Source of the DNA: UBA5972 sp002430125 | Lineage (GTDB): Bacteria; Pseudomonadota; Alphaproteobacteria; Rhodobacterales; Rhodobacteraceae | Direction of reading: 5' to 3' | Length of the DNA stretch: 64,000 nt | Assembly: GCA_937892915.1 (NCBI GenBank) | Contig: CALBIC010000016.1 | Location: 31,266 to 95,265, forward strand | Shown: piece by piece, positions 51,087 to 59,360 of the stretch | Position numbering within the stretch: position 1 is the first letter of the stretch | How the letters are laid out: every line of letters starts with the position of its first letter | Translations under genes and position numbers: made by a program | Notes under the pieces: generated by a model | The model's database searches: none | What the model was told of the DNA's origin: nothing | The model's input: the letters and a program-made list of their open reading frames with translations, nothing else

Positions 51087-51737
51087 TCGATGCTGGTTAT
51101 CCGGTGTATTCGCAAGGCAGGCAGGCGACGGGGCGGGGAAGCTGGACCTGTCTGCGATTTTATTTCTTGAGCATGTGTGCCGGATGGCGGCTTTGGGCCC
51201 AAGTTGCCGACCTCAGCCAACAAGTCGCAGCAGAAGTTGTTCCGCAACGCTGTCAGATTGCACAAAAGGATAGTGAGCACCCTTTTTCTACTTAAGGACA
51301 CTATTCACCATTTGCGCGTCCAGGGACTGCATTTGCCCGTCGGTCAAACAAGTATTGTAGGCAGTCACGACCGACCACTTGCCCTCCCAACTGGCATAGA
51401 AACTTCGGGTATTGCCCGCATCGCCAAAACAATGAGCACCAAAATGCCAGAGATTATAGGCGCCTCCACTCTTTCGGTAGAGTGTCCCAAGACCAGACCC
51501 AAAATCGGCGGATAAGCGGCAAAGGCAATAGCTTGCCGTGCAACGCAATGCAGAGCTGATCTGGCGCAACCGATGGAAAACCAGACGCCAAGCAGAAGGT
51601 GCGATCTTCCAGTATTTTAATGGGTTCTATCATTCACGACGGTGGCACTCGTCGTTAGGTGGTAAAAGTCTCTTGGCCTTCGAACGAAAGGCTGTCTAAA
51701 TGAGTTGAGAAACTGGAACGGAAGCGTGACAAGACCA
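51087..51737. other. Gene-poor, possibly degraded region
   Basis: About 650 bp with no confident gene on either strand, lower GC content and many short frames. A minus-strand fragment with a lectin-like pattern is listed separately. Coming between housekeeping purA and the putative methylpurine cluster, it may be the scar of an insertion boundary, but no repeats, att-like duplication or transposase was found. Confidence 0.5.
51288..51569 (-). pseudogene. Possible C-terminal remnant of a LamG-type (phage/secreted) protein
   Basis: The last 50 residues of this frame (YNLWHFGAHCFGDAGNTRSF..., then SVVTAYNTCLTDGQMQSLDAQMVNS) resemble the end of concanavalin/LamG domains, where a Y/W-N-x-x-L-[ST]-D-x-x-[IM] motif closes the fold. 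There is no ATG start (a TTG at 51569) and no recognisable N-terminal half, so it would be a truncated remnant. Chance resemblance is possible. Confidence 0.25.
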
Positions 51738-51998
51738 ATGATACCTGCACCAGAAGACAAGGACGTCACAGCAGAAATCCTGATTTTTGGAGACGTAACT
51801 GCCACGGACTTCCCTTCGTGGATATCGCGCCATTCACACAAGCTTGGTCTTCACACAGTTACCACAACATACCAGAACGATTGCTTGAAAGTGCAGGCAA
51901 CGGGGCCGGATGAAATGTTAACAGCGCTTGCCGTGGGATGCAGTCTTGGCCCGGCAACCGTTCTGATAGACAGGGTCGTTTTCACGGTAGTGCCTTGA
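51738..51998 (+). CDS. Acylphosphatase-like small protein lacking the catalytic loop
   Basis: This encodes an 86-residue protein with the alpha/beta pattern of acylphosphatase: strand EILIFGDV, helix FPSWISRHSHKLGL, strands TVTTTYQNDCLKVQATG, helix DEMLTALAVGCSLGP and final strand TVLIDRVVF. The canonical signature GxVQGVGFR with catalytic Arg is replaced by GDVTATDFPS, so classical activity is unlikely. The start is an ATG at 51738; a TTG at 51705 is the alternative. It precedes the putative methylpurine cluster by 0.2 kb and could belong to it. Role unknown. Confidence 0.5.
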   Translation: MIPAPEDKDVTAEILIFGDVTATDFPSWISRHSHKLGLHTVTTTYQNDCLKVQATGPDEMLTALAVGCSLGPATVLIDRVVFTVVP

Positions 51999-52000
51999 AA

Positions 52001-52165
52001 GTGGTGGAAATTGATTTCGCGCATCTTCGGGCCGGTTGGGTTTTCGCCGGTCAGGCGGCTTGGTCAAATGGGGTGTCAATGTTGCTGCCTGATAATGAAC
52101 CACTCAAGCGTATTTTCGGTCATTTCTTGACAATCTATTTGGCCCGGATGCCGCGGGAGCATTGA
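52001..52165 (+). CDS. Doubtful small ORF
   Basis: A possible 54-residue product from GTG 52001 (VEIDFAHLRAGWVFAGQAAWSNG...), starting just after the acylphosphatase-like gene and ending about 50 bp before the Rieske gene. It has no recognised family and no clear ribosome-binding site. It may be non-coding leader sequence. Confidence 0.2.
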   Translation: MVEIDFAHLRAGWVFAGQAAWSNGVSMLLPDNEPLKRIFGHFLTIYLARMPREH

Positions 52166-52217
52166 TCCTTGACGTCTTCAGAGAAAAATACCAGTCTTCT
52201 TCGAATTGGGGTTCGGG

Positions 52218-52832
52218 GTGGAGTGTTTCTTGGGTTGGATACCTGTTGGATTAAGCGCTGATTTGTTGCCGAGCATGGCTATGCCGGCTCGGGTTGACGG
52301 TCAAGACCTCGCAATTTGGCGGGCTGCATCCGGTCAGACTCACGTTTGGGGTGACCGTTGCCCGCATCGTGGAATGCGCCTGTCACGCGGATTTGTGCGT
52401 GGCGAAACGCTGGCCTGTATCTATCACGGCTGGCAATACGGAAATGACGGTGGATGCACCCAAATTCCGGCGCACCCGAACCTTGTCCCGCCCAAAACAA
52501 TTTGCGCAACCACCTATGCCTGTGCCGAATATTCTGGGGTTATTTGGGTTGCATTGCAGACGACAACGCAGGTTTGCCGATCGTTTCCGGGGCAGGCCGC
52601 AGTGCGGTCATTGGCGATCAAGGCCTCAGCTGAGAAAGTCATGGAATATTTTTCCGGCGCGGATACAGGTGTCGTGTGTGTCGGCGGTACCAATGACATC
52701 GCACTGGCATTGCAGCCCATTGATGCGACCCATTGCACAGCGCATGCTTTGGCATCCGTGTCGGCAGATCGCAAAGAAGTGTCACGTTGGCTTGAATCGC
52801 AACGCCGCAGCATCGAACTGGACCTCGCATGA
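52218..52832 (+). CDS. Free-standing Rieske [2Fe-2S] protein (NdmD N-terminal-domain-like)
   Basis: This encodes a protein of about 204 residues with an intact oxygenase-type Rieske motif, RCPHRGMRLSRGF and CIYHGWQY (C-x-H, 16 residues, C-x-x-H). The opening GWIPVGLSADL is that of ring-hydroxylating oxygenase alpha subunits. The remaining ~85 residues contain no iron-binding triad, so it is not itself an oxygenase; that part is not recognised. The start is uncertain among TTG 52206, GTG 52218 and TTG 52230. It overlaps the cluster-less catalytic subunit by 4 nt (ATGA), so it very likely feeds electrons to it, replacing the extra Rieske domain of NdmD. No reductase domain is attached. Confidence 0.85.
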   Translation: MECFLGWIPVGLSADLLPSMAMPARVDGQDLAIWRAASGQTHVWGDRCPHRGMRLSRGFVRGETLACIYHGWQYGNDGGCTQIPAHPNLVPPKTICATTYACAEYSGVIWVALQTTTQVCRSFPGQAAVRSLAIKASAEKVMEYFSGADTGVVCVGGTNDIALALQPIDATHCTAHALASVSADRKEVSRWLESQRRSIELDLA

Positions 52833-53665
52833 CAGCCGGAATTGCCGACCACTGGTATCCCGTCGCGATGTGTTCGGGGATCAGCAGCCCACGCGACACC
52901 CGTCTTTTAGGGCAGGAAATAACCATAGGGCGTGAAGGTGAACAGTTTTGGGTGCGTGATGTGCACGGAAAAACACTACCCGCAATCGCGCGATATGGTC
53001 ATCTGTGGACCAGCCCCGGTCAGCCCAACCGCGATCTGTTTTCCATCCCTGAGGCCGAAGCCCCGGGTCGGCGGCTGGTGGATTGTGGCGCTGTCAGGGT
53101 GAAATGCTCGCCCTTGCGGGCCGTAGAAAACTTTCTGGATATTGCGCATTTCCCTTTTGTGCATACCGATATCCTTGGGGCTGAACCCTATACCGAAGTG
53201 TCGCGCTATGAAGTCCAGATACGCGAAGAGGTAGATGAGGTTTGGGCCACGAAGGTGAAATTCTTCCAGCCACAGGCCGCCCGATCCGCTGCTGGCGGAA
53301 TCACCACCGAATACATGTACCGCGTCGCGGCGCCTTCCAGTGCCGTACTTTACAAGACCTGCCCGCCGCGCCCCGGAGAATGGGATATCATCACGCTGTT
53401 CGTGCAGCCCCTGACCGAAGAGCTGTGCGACGTCTGGCCATGGATGGCGCTTTATGACGATACATCTCCGTTGGCCGAACTTGTCAGCTTTCAGCAGATG
53501 ATTTTTATGCAGGATCGCTCCATTCTGGAAAGCCAGATCCCACGAAAATTGCCGCTTGATCCAGGGATGGAGGCGCCAACCCAGGCCGATCTGACATCAG
53601 TGGCCTATCGGCGATGGTTGAAAAGAATCGGTTTTACCTATGGGGCGCAGGTGGTGGCGGCATGA
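52829..53665 (+). CDS. Rieske-less non-heme iron oxygenase subunit (NdmC-like)
   Basis: This encodes a 278-residue ring-hydroxylating-oxygenase alpha-subunit relative. The iron site is intact: D104-x2-H107-x4-H112 (ENFLDIAHFPFVH) and a likely third ligand D229 (FMQDRSILESQ). The N-terminus keeps the WYPVAMCSGI and TRLLGQEITIGREG strands, but the whole C-x-H / C-x-x-H cluster region is deleted and replaced by a short FWVRDVHGKTLPAIARYGHLW segment. The same state is known for NdmC, the N7-demethylase of P. putida CBB5, which borrows a Rieske centre from NdmD. Neighbours on both sides, a Rieske protein and a GST-like protein, complete the parallel. Likely reaction: O2-dependent N-demethylation (formaldehyde release) of a purine. 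Confidence 0.85.
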   Translation: MTAGIADHWYPVAMCSGISSPRDTRLLGQEITIGREGEQFWVRDVHGKTLPAIARYGHLWTSPGQPNRDLFSIPEAEAPGRRLVDCGAVRVKCSPLRAVENFLDIAHFPFVHTDILGAEPYTEVSRYEVQIREEVDEVWATKVKFFQPQAARSAAGGITTEYMYRVAAPSSAVLYKTCPPRPGEWDIITLFVQPLTEELCDVWPWMALYDDTSPLAELVSFQQMIFMQDRSILESQIPRKLPLDPGMEAPTQADLTSVAYRRWLKRIGFTYGAQVVAA

Positions 53666-54300
53666 TCCTTTACGACTATGTCCTCAGCGCAAGTTGCTAC
53701 AAAGTCCGGTTGATGGCGGCACTACTGGATATTCCGATCACATTGAAAGCTGTGAATTTTCATCCCGAAAAACAACACAAATCCCCTGAAATGTTGCGCC
53801 TCAACGCGGCGGGAACTTTGCCTGTACTTGTCGACGGGGATGTCATTTTGGTGCAAAGCGCCGATATGCTGCGCCACTTGGTTACCCCGAAAAATGCCGG
53901 GTGGTTGGGTGACAATCCCGCGCAAACCGAAAAATGGCTGGATTTTGCAAGCCGCCTGAACGCCAGCCTTGGCATGGCAAGATTGCATGACGTTTTGATG
54001 TTCGATGCAGATATTGATCAGGTGCGCTGCGATGGCGTCGCCCAACTGCGCCAGCTGGAGGAATGGCTGACCGAGCAGCGCTTCGACGGCATGACTTTTC
54101 TGACCGGCGCCGCGCCGACCATTGCGGATATCGCCTGTTTTCCGAATGCGGCGCTGGCCGAAGACGGGGGCGTCAGCCTTGATCCCTATCCGTCAATCCG
54201 CCTTTGGATGCGCGCGATACGGTCACTGCCGGGATTTATCGAAATGCCAGGCATTCACCGCTTGCATGAACTTTCCCCCGCTCCAGCGAGGCCCGAATGA
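53662..54300 (+). CDS. Glutathione-S-transferase-like protein (NdmE-like)
   Basis: This encodes a 212-residue GST-fold protein. The N-terminal thioredoxin-like domain (LYDYVLSASCYKVRLMAALLDIPITLKAVNFH) carries a Ser/Cys at the usual catalytic position, the cis-Pro motif GTLPVLVDGD and the glutathione-holding QSADMLRHL; the helical C-terminal domain holds PTIADIACFPNAAL. In the NdmCDE complex a GST homologue (NdmE) plays a structural role. Here the gene overlaps its neighbours by 4 nt on both sides, which supports a complex rather than detoxification. Enzymatic glutathione use, e.g. with released formaldehyde, remains possible. Start at 53662 (MILYDYV). Confidence 0.85.
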   Translation: MILYDYVLSASCYKVRLMAALLDIPITLKAVNFHPEKQHKSPEMLRLNAAGTLPVLVDGDVILVQSADMLRHLVTPKNAGWLGDNPAQTEKWLDFASRLNASLGMARLHDVLMFDADIDQVRCDGVAQLRQLEEWLTEQRFDGMTFLTGAAPTIADIACFPNAALAEDGGVSLDPYPSIRLWMRAIRSLPGFIEMPGIHRLHELSPAPARPE

Positions 54301-55688
54301 CAGCCACACTCTTCAGATCATGCGAGGCGATTGTAACCTCGGCGTCCGATCCGGTGTTGTGGGGCCAAGATATATTGATCGAGGGCGGCGCAATCAAAGC
54401 GATCGGCCCGGACCTGTCGCGACAGGCCCCGGAGCATTGCACAGTTATCAACGCAGCGGGCATGTTTATCTATCCGGGTCTGGTCAACACGCATCACCAT
54501 TTTTTCCAATGCTTTGTGCGCAACCGAGCCGAGCTCGACTGGACCCGGTATTCCGTGATCGAGTGGCTTGACCGCATTTACCCGATATTTTCTCGCCTGA
54601 ACGAGGATTGCTTTTATCACAGCTCGGTCGTGGCAATGGCCGAACTGATCAAGCACGGCTGCACCACCGCCTTTGACCATCAGTATTGCTTTCCCCGCCA
54701 TGCAGGGACCCGGATCATTGACCGTCAGTTCGAGGCAGCCGAGCTGCTTGGAATGCGTTTTCATGCAGGCAGGGGGGGCAACACTTTGCCCAAGTCTGAA
54801 GGCAGCACCATTCCCGATGAAATGCTTGAAACGACCGATGAATTCATCAGTGATTGCGAAAGGGTGATCGATGCATATCACGATGCCTCGGCGTTTTCGA
54901 TGCGGCAGGTCGTGGTGGCGCCGTGCCAGCCGGTGAATTGCTACAGGGAAACTTTTGTCGAATCTGTCAGACTGGCCCGCGACAAGGGCGTGTTCCTGCA
55001 CAGCCATGTGGGCGAAGGCGAAAGCCCGGTGATTGCACAGGTCCACGGCAAACGCACGGTCGAGTATTGCGAAGACATCGGCTTTGCTGGGCCCGATACA
55101 TTCTATGCCCATGGCTGGGAACTGACCCGCGCCGAGCTGCAAAAAATGGCGGCAAGCGGCACCGGTCTGTCGCATTGTCCCGAGCCGGTTTATCTGGTGG
55201 GGGCCGAAGTGACGGATATTCCGGCGATGGAGGCCCTGGGCCTGCGCGTTGGTTTGGGCGTTGACGGGGCGGCGTCCAACGATAATTCTAACCTGATGCA
55301 TTGTGTGCATTCCGCTTACATGCTGCAGTGCCTTGCCGCATCCGGACGTCAGGATGCGGTGCCAACGCCCGCGCGCTTTTTGTCTTACGCAACCGAAGGC
55401 GGGGCGTCTTTGCTGGGTCGACCGGACATTGGCGCATTGCGGCCGGGAATGGCTGCCGACCTTTTTGCCATTGATACCCGCAAACTTGATTACGTAGGCA
55501 CACGGCATGATCCGATCAGCTTAATTGCAAAGGTCGGAATCGGATCAGTGGTAGATCTGACAATGATCAACGGTCGCGTCGTCTGGGCCAATGGCGCTTT
55601 TCCGCACCTCGATGAAGCAGCACTGTTTCACGCGGCCGAGGAATCACTTCACACTATTTTACCAACTCAAACCCAAGGGGGATTGTAA
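54297..55688 (+). CDS. 8-oxoguanine-deaminase-type amidohydrolase
   Basis: This encodes a 463-residue metal-dependent amidohydrolase of the ATZ/TRZ and 8-oxoguanine deaminase subgroup. Metal ligands: H66/H68 (NTHHHFFQ), H237 (LHSHVGEGE), H272 (AHGW) and D323 (GLGVDGAASND), the last phrase being typical of 8-oxoguanine deaminases. The usual substrate-loop CPSSN is replaced by CPEPVYLVGAEVTD, so the purine recognised may be different. Proposed role: hydrolytic deamination of an imported aminopurine, e.g. 7-methylguanine to 7-methylxanthine. It overlaps the GST-like gene by 4 nt and the binding-protein gene by 1 nt. Confidence 0.88.
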   Translation: MTATLFRSCEAIVTSASDPVLWGQDILIEGGAIKAIGPDLSRQAPEHCTVINAAGMFIYPGLVNTHHHFFQCFVRNRAELDWTRYSVIEWLDRIYPIFSRLNEDCFYHSSVVAMAELIKHGCTTAFDHQYCFPRHAGTRIIDRQFEAAELLGMRFHAGRGGNTLPKSEGSTIPDEMLETTDEFISDCERVIDAYHDASAFSMRQVVVAPCQPVNCYRETFVESVRLARDKGVFLHSHVGEGESPVIAQVHGKRTVEYCEDIGFAGPDTFYAHGWELTRAELQKMAASGTGLSHCPEPVYLVGAEVTDIPAMEALGLRVGLGVDGAASNDNSNLMHCVHSAYMLQCLAASGRQDAVPTPARFLSYATEGGASLLGRPDIGALRPGMAADLFAIDTRKLDYVGTRHDPISLIAKVGIGSVVDLTMINGRVVWANGAFPHLDEAALFHAAEESLHTILPTQTQGGL

Positions 55689-56782
55689 TGTCACAAAAAC
55701 TGGAACGCCGGACTTTTCTGAAGGGCACGCTTGCTGCAAGCACCGCAATAATGCTGCCCATGCGCGCCATGGCCAGCGAGCCCTTGAAGATTGGGGTTGT
55801 CCTGCCCTCGCCCGCGGCGGATGTCGGCTGGTCGCATACTTTGCTGGCGGGTGTGGACACCGTGAAAAAGGCTTATGGTGATATGCTGCAAGTAACCGTA
55901 CTGGAAAACATTGCCGAAGGCCCCGACGCGGATCGTATCGCCAACGGGCTGGTCGCAGACGGCAACAAAGTGCTTTTGCTCGGCTCGTTTGGCTATCAGA
56001 ACGGCGGCATCCAAATCGCAAAACGCAACCCGGATGTCTCGGTCATTCACGCCTCCGGATATTTGACCGAGCCGAACTTTTCACCGTTCACCGCAAAATA
56101 CTGGCAAGGCACATATCTGATGGGTATGGCCGCTGCATCGCTGACCAAGTCCAAGAAACTGGGCTGTGTGGCTGCATTTGCGATCCCCGAACTGATCACA
56201 TCGATAAATGCTTTCATGCTTGGCGCCCGTTCCGTCAACCCGGAAATCGAAATGAGCGTGGTCTGGGTGAATTCGTGGTTCGACCCGGCATCCGAACAAG
56301 ACGCCGCCAAGGCATTGATTTCGCAAGGCGTCGACGTGATCTTCTCCAACGCGCAGGACACGCCGTCGGTGATTGCGGTGGCCGAAGAGGCGGGTGTTTA
56401 TGCTTACAACCTTAATTCATCAATGGCGAAATATGCACCTTCCAAATACCTCGGTGTGGTCGGTACCGATTGGGGTCCGCATTTCAAACGTCTTGTCGAC
56501 GAACATCTGGCCGGGACATTCGAGGGCAAGAATTTCTGGCTGGGGATGGAGGATGATGTTGTCTATGTCGCCGACTGGAATGCGGATATTCCCGCCGACA
56601 TGATGGCCCTAATCAAGGCGCGGCAGACTGAAATCAGCAGTGGGTCTTTCGTGGTCTTCAAGGGTCCACTGAAGGATCAGGCCAGTGCCGAACGTGTGGC
56701 CGATGGTGTGTCGATGACCGATTCCGAGATCATCAGCATGGATTGGCATGTTGCCGGCGTTACCACGCCTCTGCCGTCATGA
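55688..56782 (+). CDS. BMP-family (PnrA-like) ABC transporter substrate-binding protein
   Basis: This encodes a 364-residue periplasmic binding protein of the basic-membrane-protein family, which binds nucleosides and purines. The N-terminus is a Tat-type signal (ERRTFLKGTLAASTAIML). The body starts PLKIGVVLPSPAADVGWSHTLLAGVDTVKKAYG, then IHASGYLTEPNFSPFTAKYWQGTYLMGMAAASLTKS. Directly followed by the ATPase and two permeases. The ligand is inferred to be a purine from the family and from the neighbouring deaminase. Confidence 0.92.
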   Translation: MSQKLERRTFLKGTLAASTAIMLPMRAMASEPLKIGVVLPSPAADVGWSHTLLAGVDTVKKAYGDMLQVTVLENIAEGPDADRIANGLVADGNKVLLLGSFGYQNGGIQIAKRNPDVSVIHASGYLTEPNFSPFTAKYWQGTYLMGMAAASLTKSKKLGCVAAFAIPELITSINAFMLGARSVNPEIEMSVVWVNSWFDPASEQDAAKALISQGVDVIFSNAQDTPSVIAVAEEAGVYAYNLNSSMAKYAPSKYLGVVGTDWGPHFKRLVDEHLAGTFEGKNFWLGMEDDVVYVADWNADIPADMMALIKARQTEISSGSFVVFKGPLKDQASAERVADGVSMTDSEIISMDWHVAGVTTPLPS

Positions 56783-58284
56783 CGAACGCCGCGCCGACGC
56801 TTTTGCGCCTTTCCGGGGTGTCCAAGAGCTATGGTGCGGTGCAGGCAAATATTGCGATCGACCTGGAGGTGAAATCCGGGTCGATCCATGCCGTATTGGG
56901 TGAGAACGGGGCGGGTAAATCCACCCTGATGAAAATGATTTATGGGGTCGAGCAGCCGGATGGCGGCCATATCCTGTGGAACGGCAAACGTGTCCATATG
57001 GCACGACCGTCAGATGCCCAAGCACTGGGTATCGGGATGGTTTTCCAGCACTTCTCGCTGTTTGAAACGCTTAGCGTCGTGCAAAATGTATCTCTGATGG
57101 TGCCGGGAAAGCTGGCAGAACTCGCGAAGAAGATCATGGAGTTGGGCGAACAATTCGGCCTGACGGTTGATCCTGACGCGATGGTTCACCGTTTGTCGGT
57201 TGGTGAACGGCAGCGCGTGGAAATCATCCGGTGTCTGCTGCTACAGCCGAAACTGTTGATCCTTGACGAGCCGACCTCGGTTCTGCCTCCGCAAAGCGTG
57301 CGCCTGCTTTTTGCAACCCTGCGCAGCCTTCAGGCACAGGGCATGGCGATCCTGTTCATTTCTCATAAACTTGATGAAATCCGCGAACTTTGCGATGAGG
57401 CGACGGTCTTGCGTGGTGGTGAAGTCACCGGCCGGGTAGATCCGCGCGGTCATTCCGCCAGCCATTTAGCCACGCTGATGATTGGGCGCGAGATGCCTAA
57501 ACTTGCAGTGACAAAAGCCACGCCCTCAAACGAGGTGCGCCTGTCGCTGAATGGCCTTAACCACCCGGCGATCAGCCGGTTCGGCACCACGCTGCGCGCC
57601 GTCAACATGGAGCTGCGTAGCGGACAAATTATTGGAATCGCAGGAATTTCTGGAAACGGACAGCAGGAACTTGCCGCGTTGATCTCGGGCGAAACCCGGT
57701 GCAAACAGCGCGATATGATCACGATCATGGGGCAACAGGCAGGCATATTGGATCCGGCGCAAAGGCGCAGTCTGGGCTTTGCATTTGTTCCTGAAGAAAG
57801 GCTTGGCCGTGGCGCTGTGCCCGAGATGTCTTTGGCCGATAACAGCCTGCTGACCGCGCATCGCCTTGGCATGTTGCGGGGCGGGTTTATTCGACGCCAG
57901 GTCGAACGCACCTTCACCAAAGAATGCATTAAAGAATTCGACGTCCGCACACCAGGACCCGATGCCGAAGCAGGGTCAATGTCAGGCGGCAACCTGCAAA
58001 AGTTCATTCTTGGACGCGAAATCATGCTTGACCCAAAGGTCATGCTGGTTTCGCAGCCCACATGGGGCGTTGATATTGGGGCTGCCACTGCCATTCGCCG
58101 CCGACTTCTGGACATGCGCGACGAGGGTGCCGCGTTGCTGGTCATCTCGGAAGAACTGGAAGAGTTGTTTGAAATCTGCGACGTCCTGCATGTCCTGCAC
58201 AAAGGCGTGTTGTCAGCGCCTCTGGACGCCGCAACCACCACGGCTCAGGACATTGGGGCATATATGATCGGTGCCAAAACATGA
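56779..58284 (+). CDS. Nucleoside-type ABC transporter double ATPase
   Basis: This encodes a 501-residue protein with two fused ABC domains, the type that serves BMP/nucleoside importers. First domain: Walker A GENGAGKST, Walker B LLILDEPTSVL. Second domain: degenerate P-loop GISGNGQQEL and signature MSGGNLQKFILGREI. This asymmetry, one active and one degenerate site, is usual in the group. The start at 56779 overlaps the binding-protein stop by 4 nt; the extension upstream is a shadow. Confidence 0.93.
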   Translation: MTNAAPTLLRLSGVSKSYGAVQANIAIDLEVKSGSIHAVLGENGAGKSTLMKMIYGVEQPDGGHILWNGKRVHMARPSDAQALGIGMVFQHFSLFETLSVVQNVSLMVPGKLAELAKKIMELGEQFGLTVDPDAMVHRLSVGERQRVEIIRCLLLQPKLLILDEPTSVLPPQSVRLLFATLRSLQAQGMAILFISHKLDEIRELCDEATVLRGGEVTGRVDPRGHSASHLATLMIGREMPKLAVTKATPSNEVRLSLNGLNHPAISRFGTTLRAVNMELRSGQIIGIAGISGNGQQELAALISGETRCKQRDMITIMGQQAGILDPAQRRSLGFAFVPEERLGRGAVPEMSLADNSLLTAHRLGMLRGGFIRRQVERTFTKECIKEFDVRTPGPDAEAGSMSGGNLQKFILGREIMLDPKVMLVSQPTWGVDIGAATAIRRRLLDMRDEGAALLVISEELEELFEICDVLHVLHKGVLSAPLDAATTTAQDIGAYMIGAKT

Positions 58285-59360
58285 AACTAAGGCTTGTTAG
58301 GCGCGACACCGCATCGCGCCTTGCCATGATTGCCGCGCCGATCCTGGCGCTTGTTCTGGCCTGTCTGGCCAGCCTGATCTTGTTCGCGTTATTGGGCAAA
58401 CCGGCAGGAACAGCACTTTACGCGCTTTTGCTGAAACCGTTTCTGAGTTGGTACAGCTTTACCGAAGTGCTGCTTAAAATGGCGCCGTTGCTCATGATCG
58501 CCCAGGGGCTGGCCATTGGTTTTCGAGCCAATGTTTTTAATATTGGTGCCGAGGGGCAATTTATCATCGGCGCGGTTTGTGCGTCTGCTTTGCCAGTCTG
58601 GTATCCTGACGGCAATTTTCCTTTGATGTTGCCTGCCATGATTATTGCCGGGGCGTTGGGTGGCATGGTTTATGCCATGATCGCTGCAGGGCTGCGTACC
58701 CGATTTGGCGCATCCGAGATTTTGGTCACGCTGATGTTGAGCCTGATCGCGGCCCAAATTCTGAACTATCTTTTGCTCGGTCCCTGGAAAGACCCGCATG
58801 GTTTCAATTTTCCGCAATCCGTGATGTTTCCCGACAATGCAATTCTGCCTTTGCTGTTCCCAGGAACTCGCACCAACATTTCCCTCGTGTTTGCATTGGT
58901 CGCCAGCGGATTTGCCTATCTGATGATGCAGCATCATTTTCGCGGCTATCAACTGCGCACGGCCGGCCTTGCACCGCGTGCCGCACTTTATGCTGGGTTT
59001 AACGCCCCGCGCATGATCTGGCTTAGCTTGGCGCTTGGCGGGCTGGCTGCCGGAATCGCCGGCGCCAGCGAGGTGGCCGGTCCTATGGGGCAACTTCAAA
59101 GGTCAATCTCGTCCGGGTATGGCTATGCCGCCATTATCGTGGCCTATATGGGCGGGTTGAACCCGATCGGAATTATCGTCTCAAGTTTCCTGATTTCGGT
59201 TATTTACATAGGTGGCGACAGTGCGACCGTTACGGCGGGCTTGCCCGTTGCTGCGGTTGAGGTGTTTCAGGGATTTCTGCTGGTCTTTTATTTGCTGACC
59301 TTCACCTCAATCCGCTATCGAATTTCCATTTCGAAACCCCACTCAAAGGGCACCAAATGA
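58281..59360 (+). CDS. Nucleoside-type ABC transporter permease 1
   Basis: This encodes a 359-residue permease of the BPD_transp_2 family with about nine helices. Typical segments are MAPLLMIAQGLAIGFRANVFNIGAEGQFIIGAV and the C-terminal YGYAAIIVAYMGGLNPIGIIVSSFLISVIYIGGDSA. Overlaps the ATPase and the second permease by 4 nt each. Forms the channel with its partner. Confidence 0.92.
   Translation: MKLRLVRRDTASRLAMIAAPILALVLACLASLILFALLGKPAGTALYALLLKPFLSWYSFTEVLLKMAPLLMIAQGLAIGFRANVFNIGAEGQFIIGAVCASALPVWYPDGNFPLMLPAMIIAGALGGMVYAMIAAGLRTRFGASEILVTLMLSLIAAQILNYLLLGPWKDPHGFNFPQSVMFPDNAILPLLFPGTRTNISLVFALVASGFAYLMMQHHFRGYQLRTAGLAPRAALYAGFNAPRMIWLSLALGGLAAGIAGASEVAGPMGQLQRSISSGYGYAAIIVAYMGGLNPIGIIVSSFLISVIYIGGDSATVTAGLPVAAVEVFQGFLLVFYLLTFTSIRYRISISKPHSKGTK

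Noticed and set aside
51104..51515. Short frames suggestive of a decayed transposase
   Set aside because: No DDE-type motif, no terminal inverted repeats and no target duplication could be found.
52829..53665. Frameshifted or truncated normal Rieske oxygenase
   Set aside because: The protein has its own ATG, starts with the normal WYPVA opening and continues without interruption; the cluster segment is cleanly replaced, and a separate intact Rieske protein precedes it.
53662..54300. Ordinary detoxifying glutathione S-transferase
   Set aside because: Overlap with both neighbours and the NdmE precedent make a complex-related role more likely, although catalysis is not excluded.
54318..55508. 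Long minus-strand frame (396 residues)
   Set aside because: Lies entirely antisense to the amidohydrolase, which has all catalytic motifs; the antisense product is His/Arg-rich with no recognisable domain.
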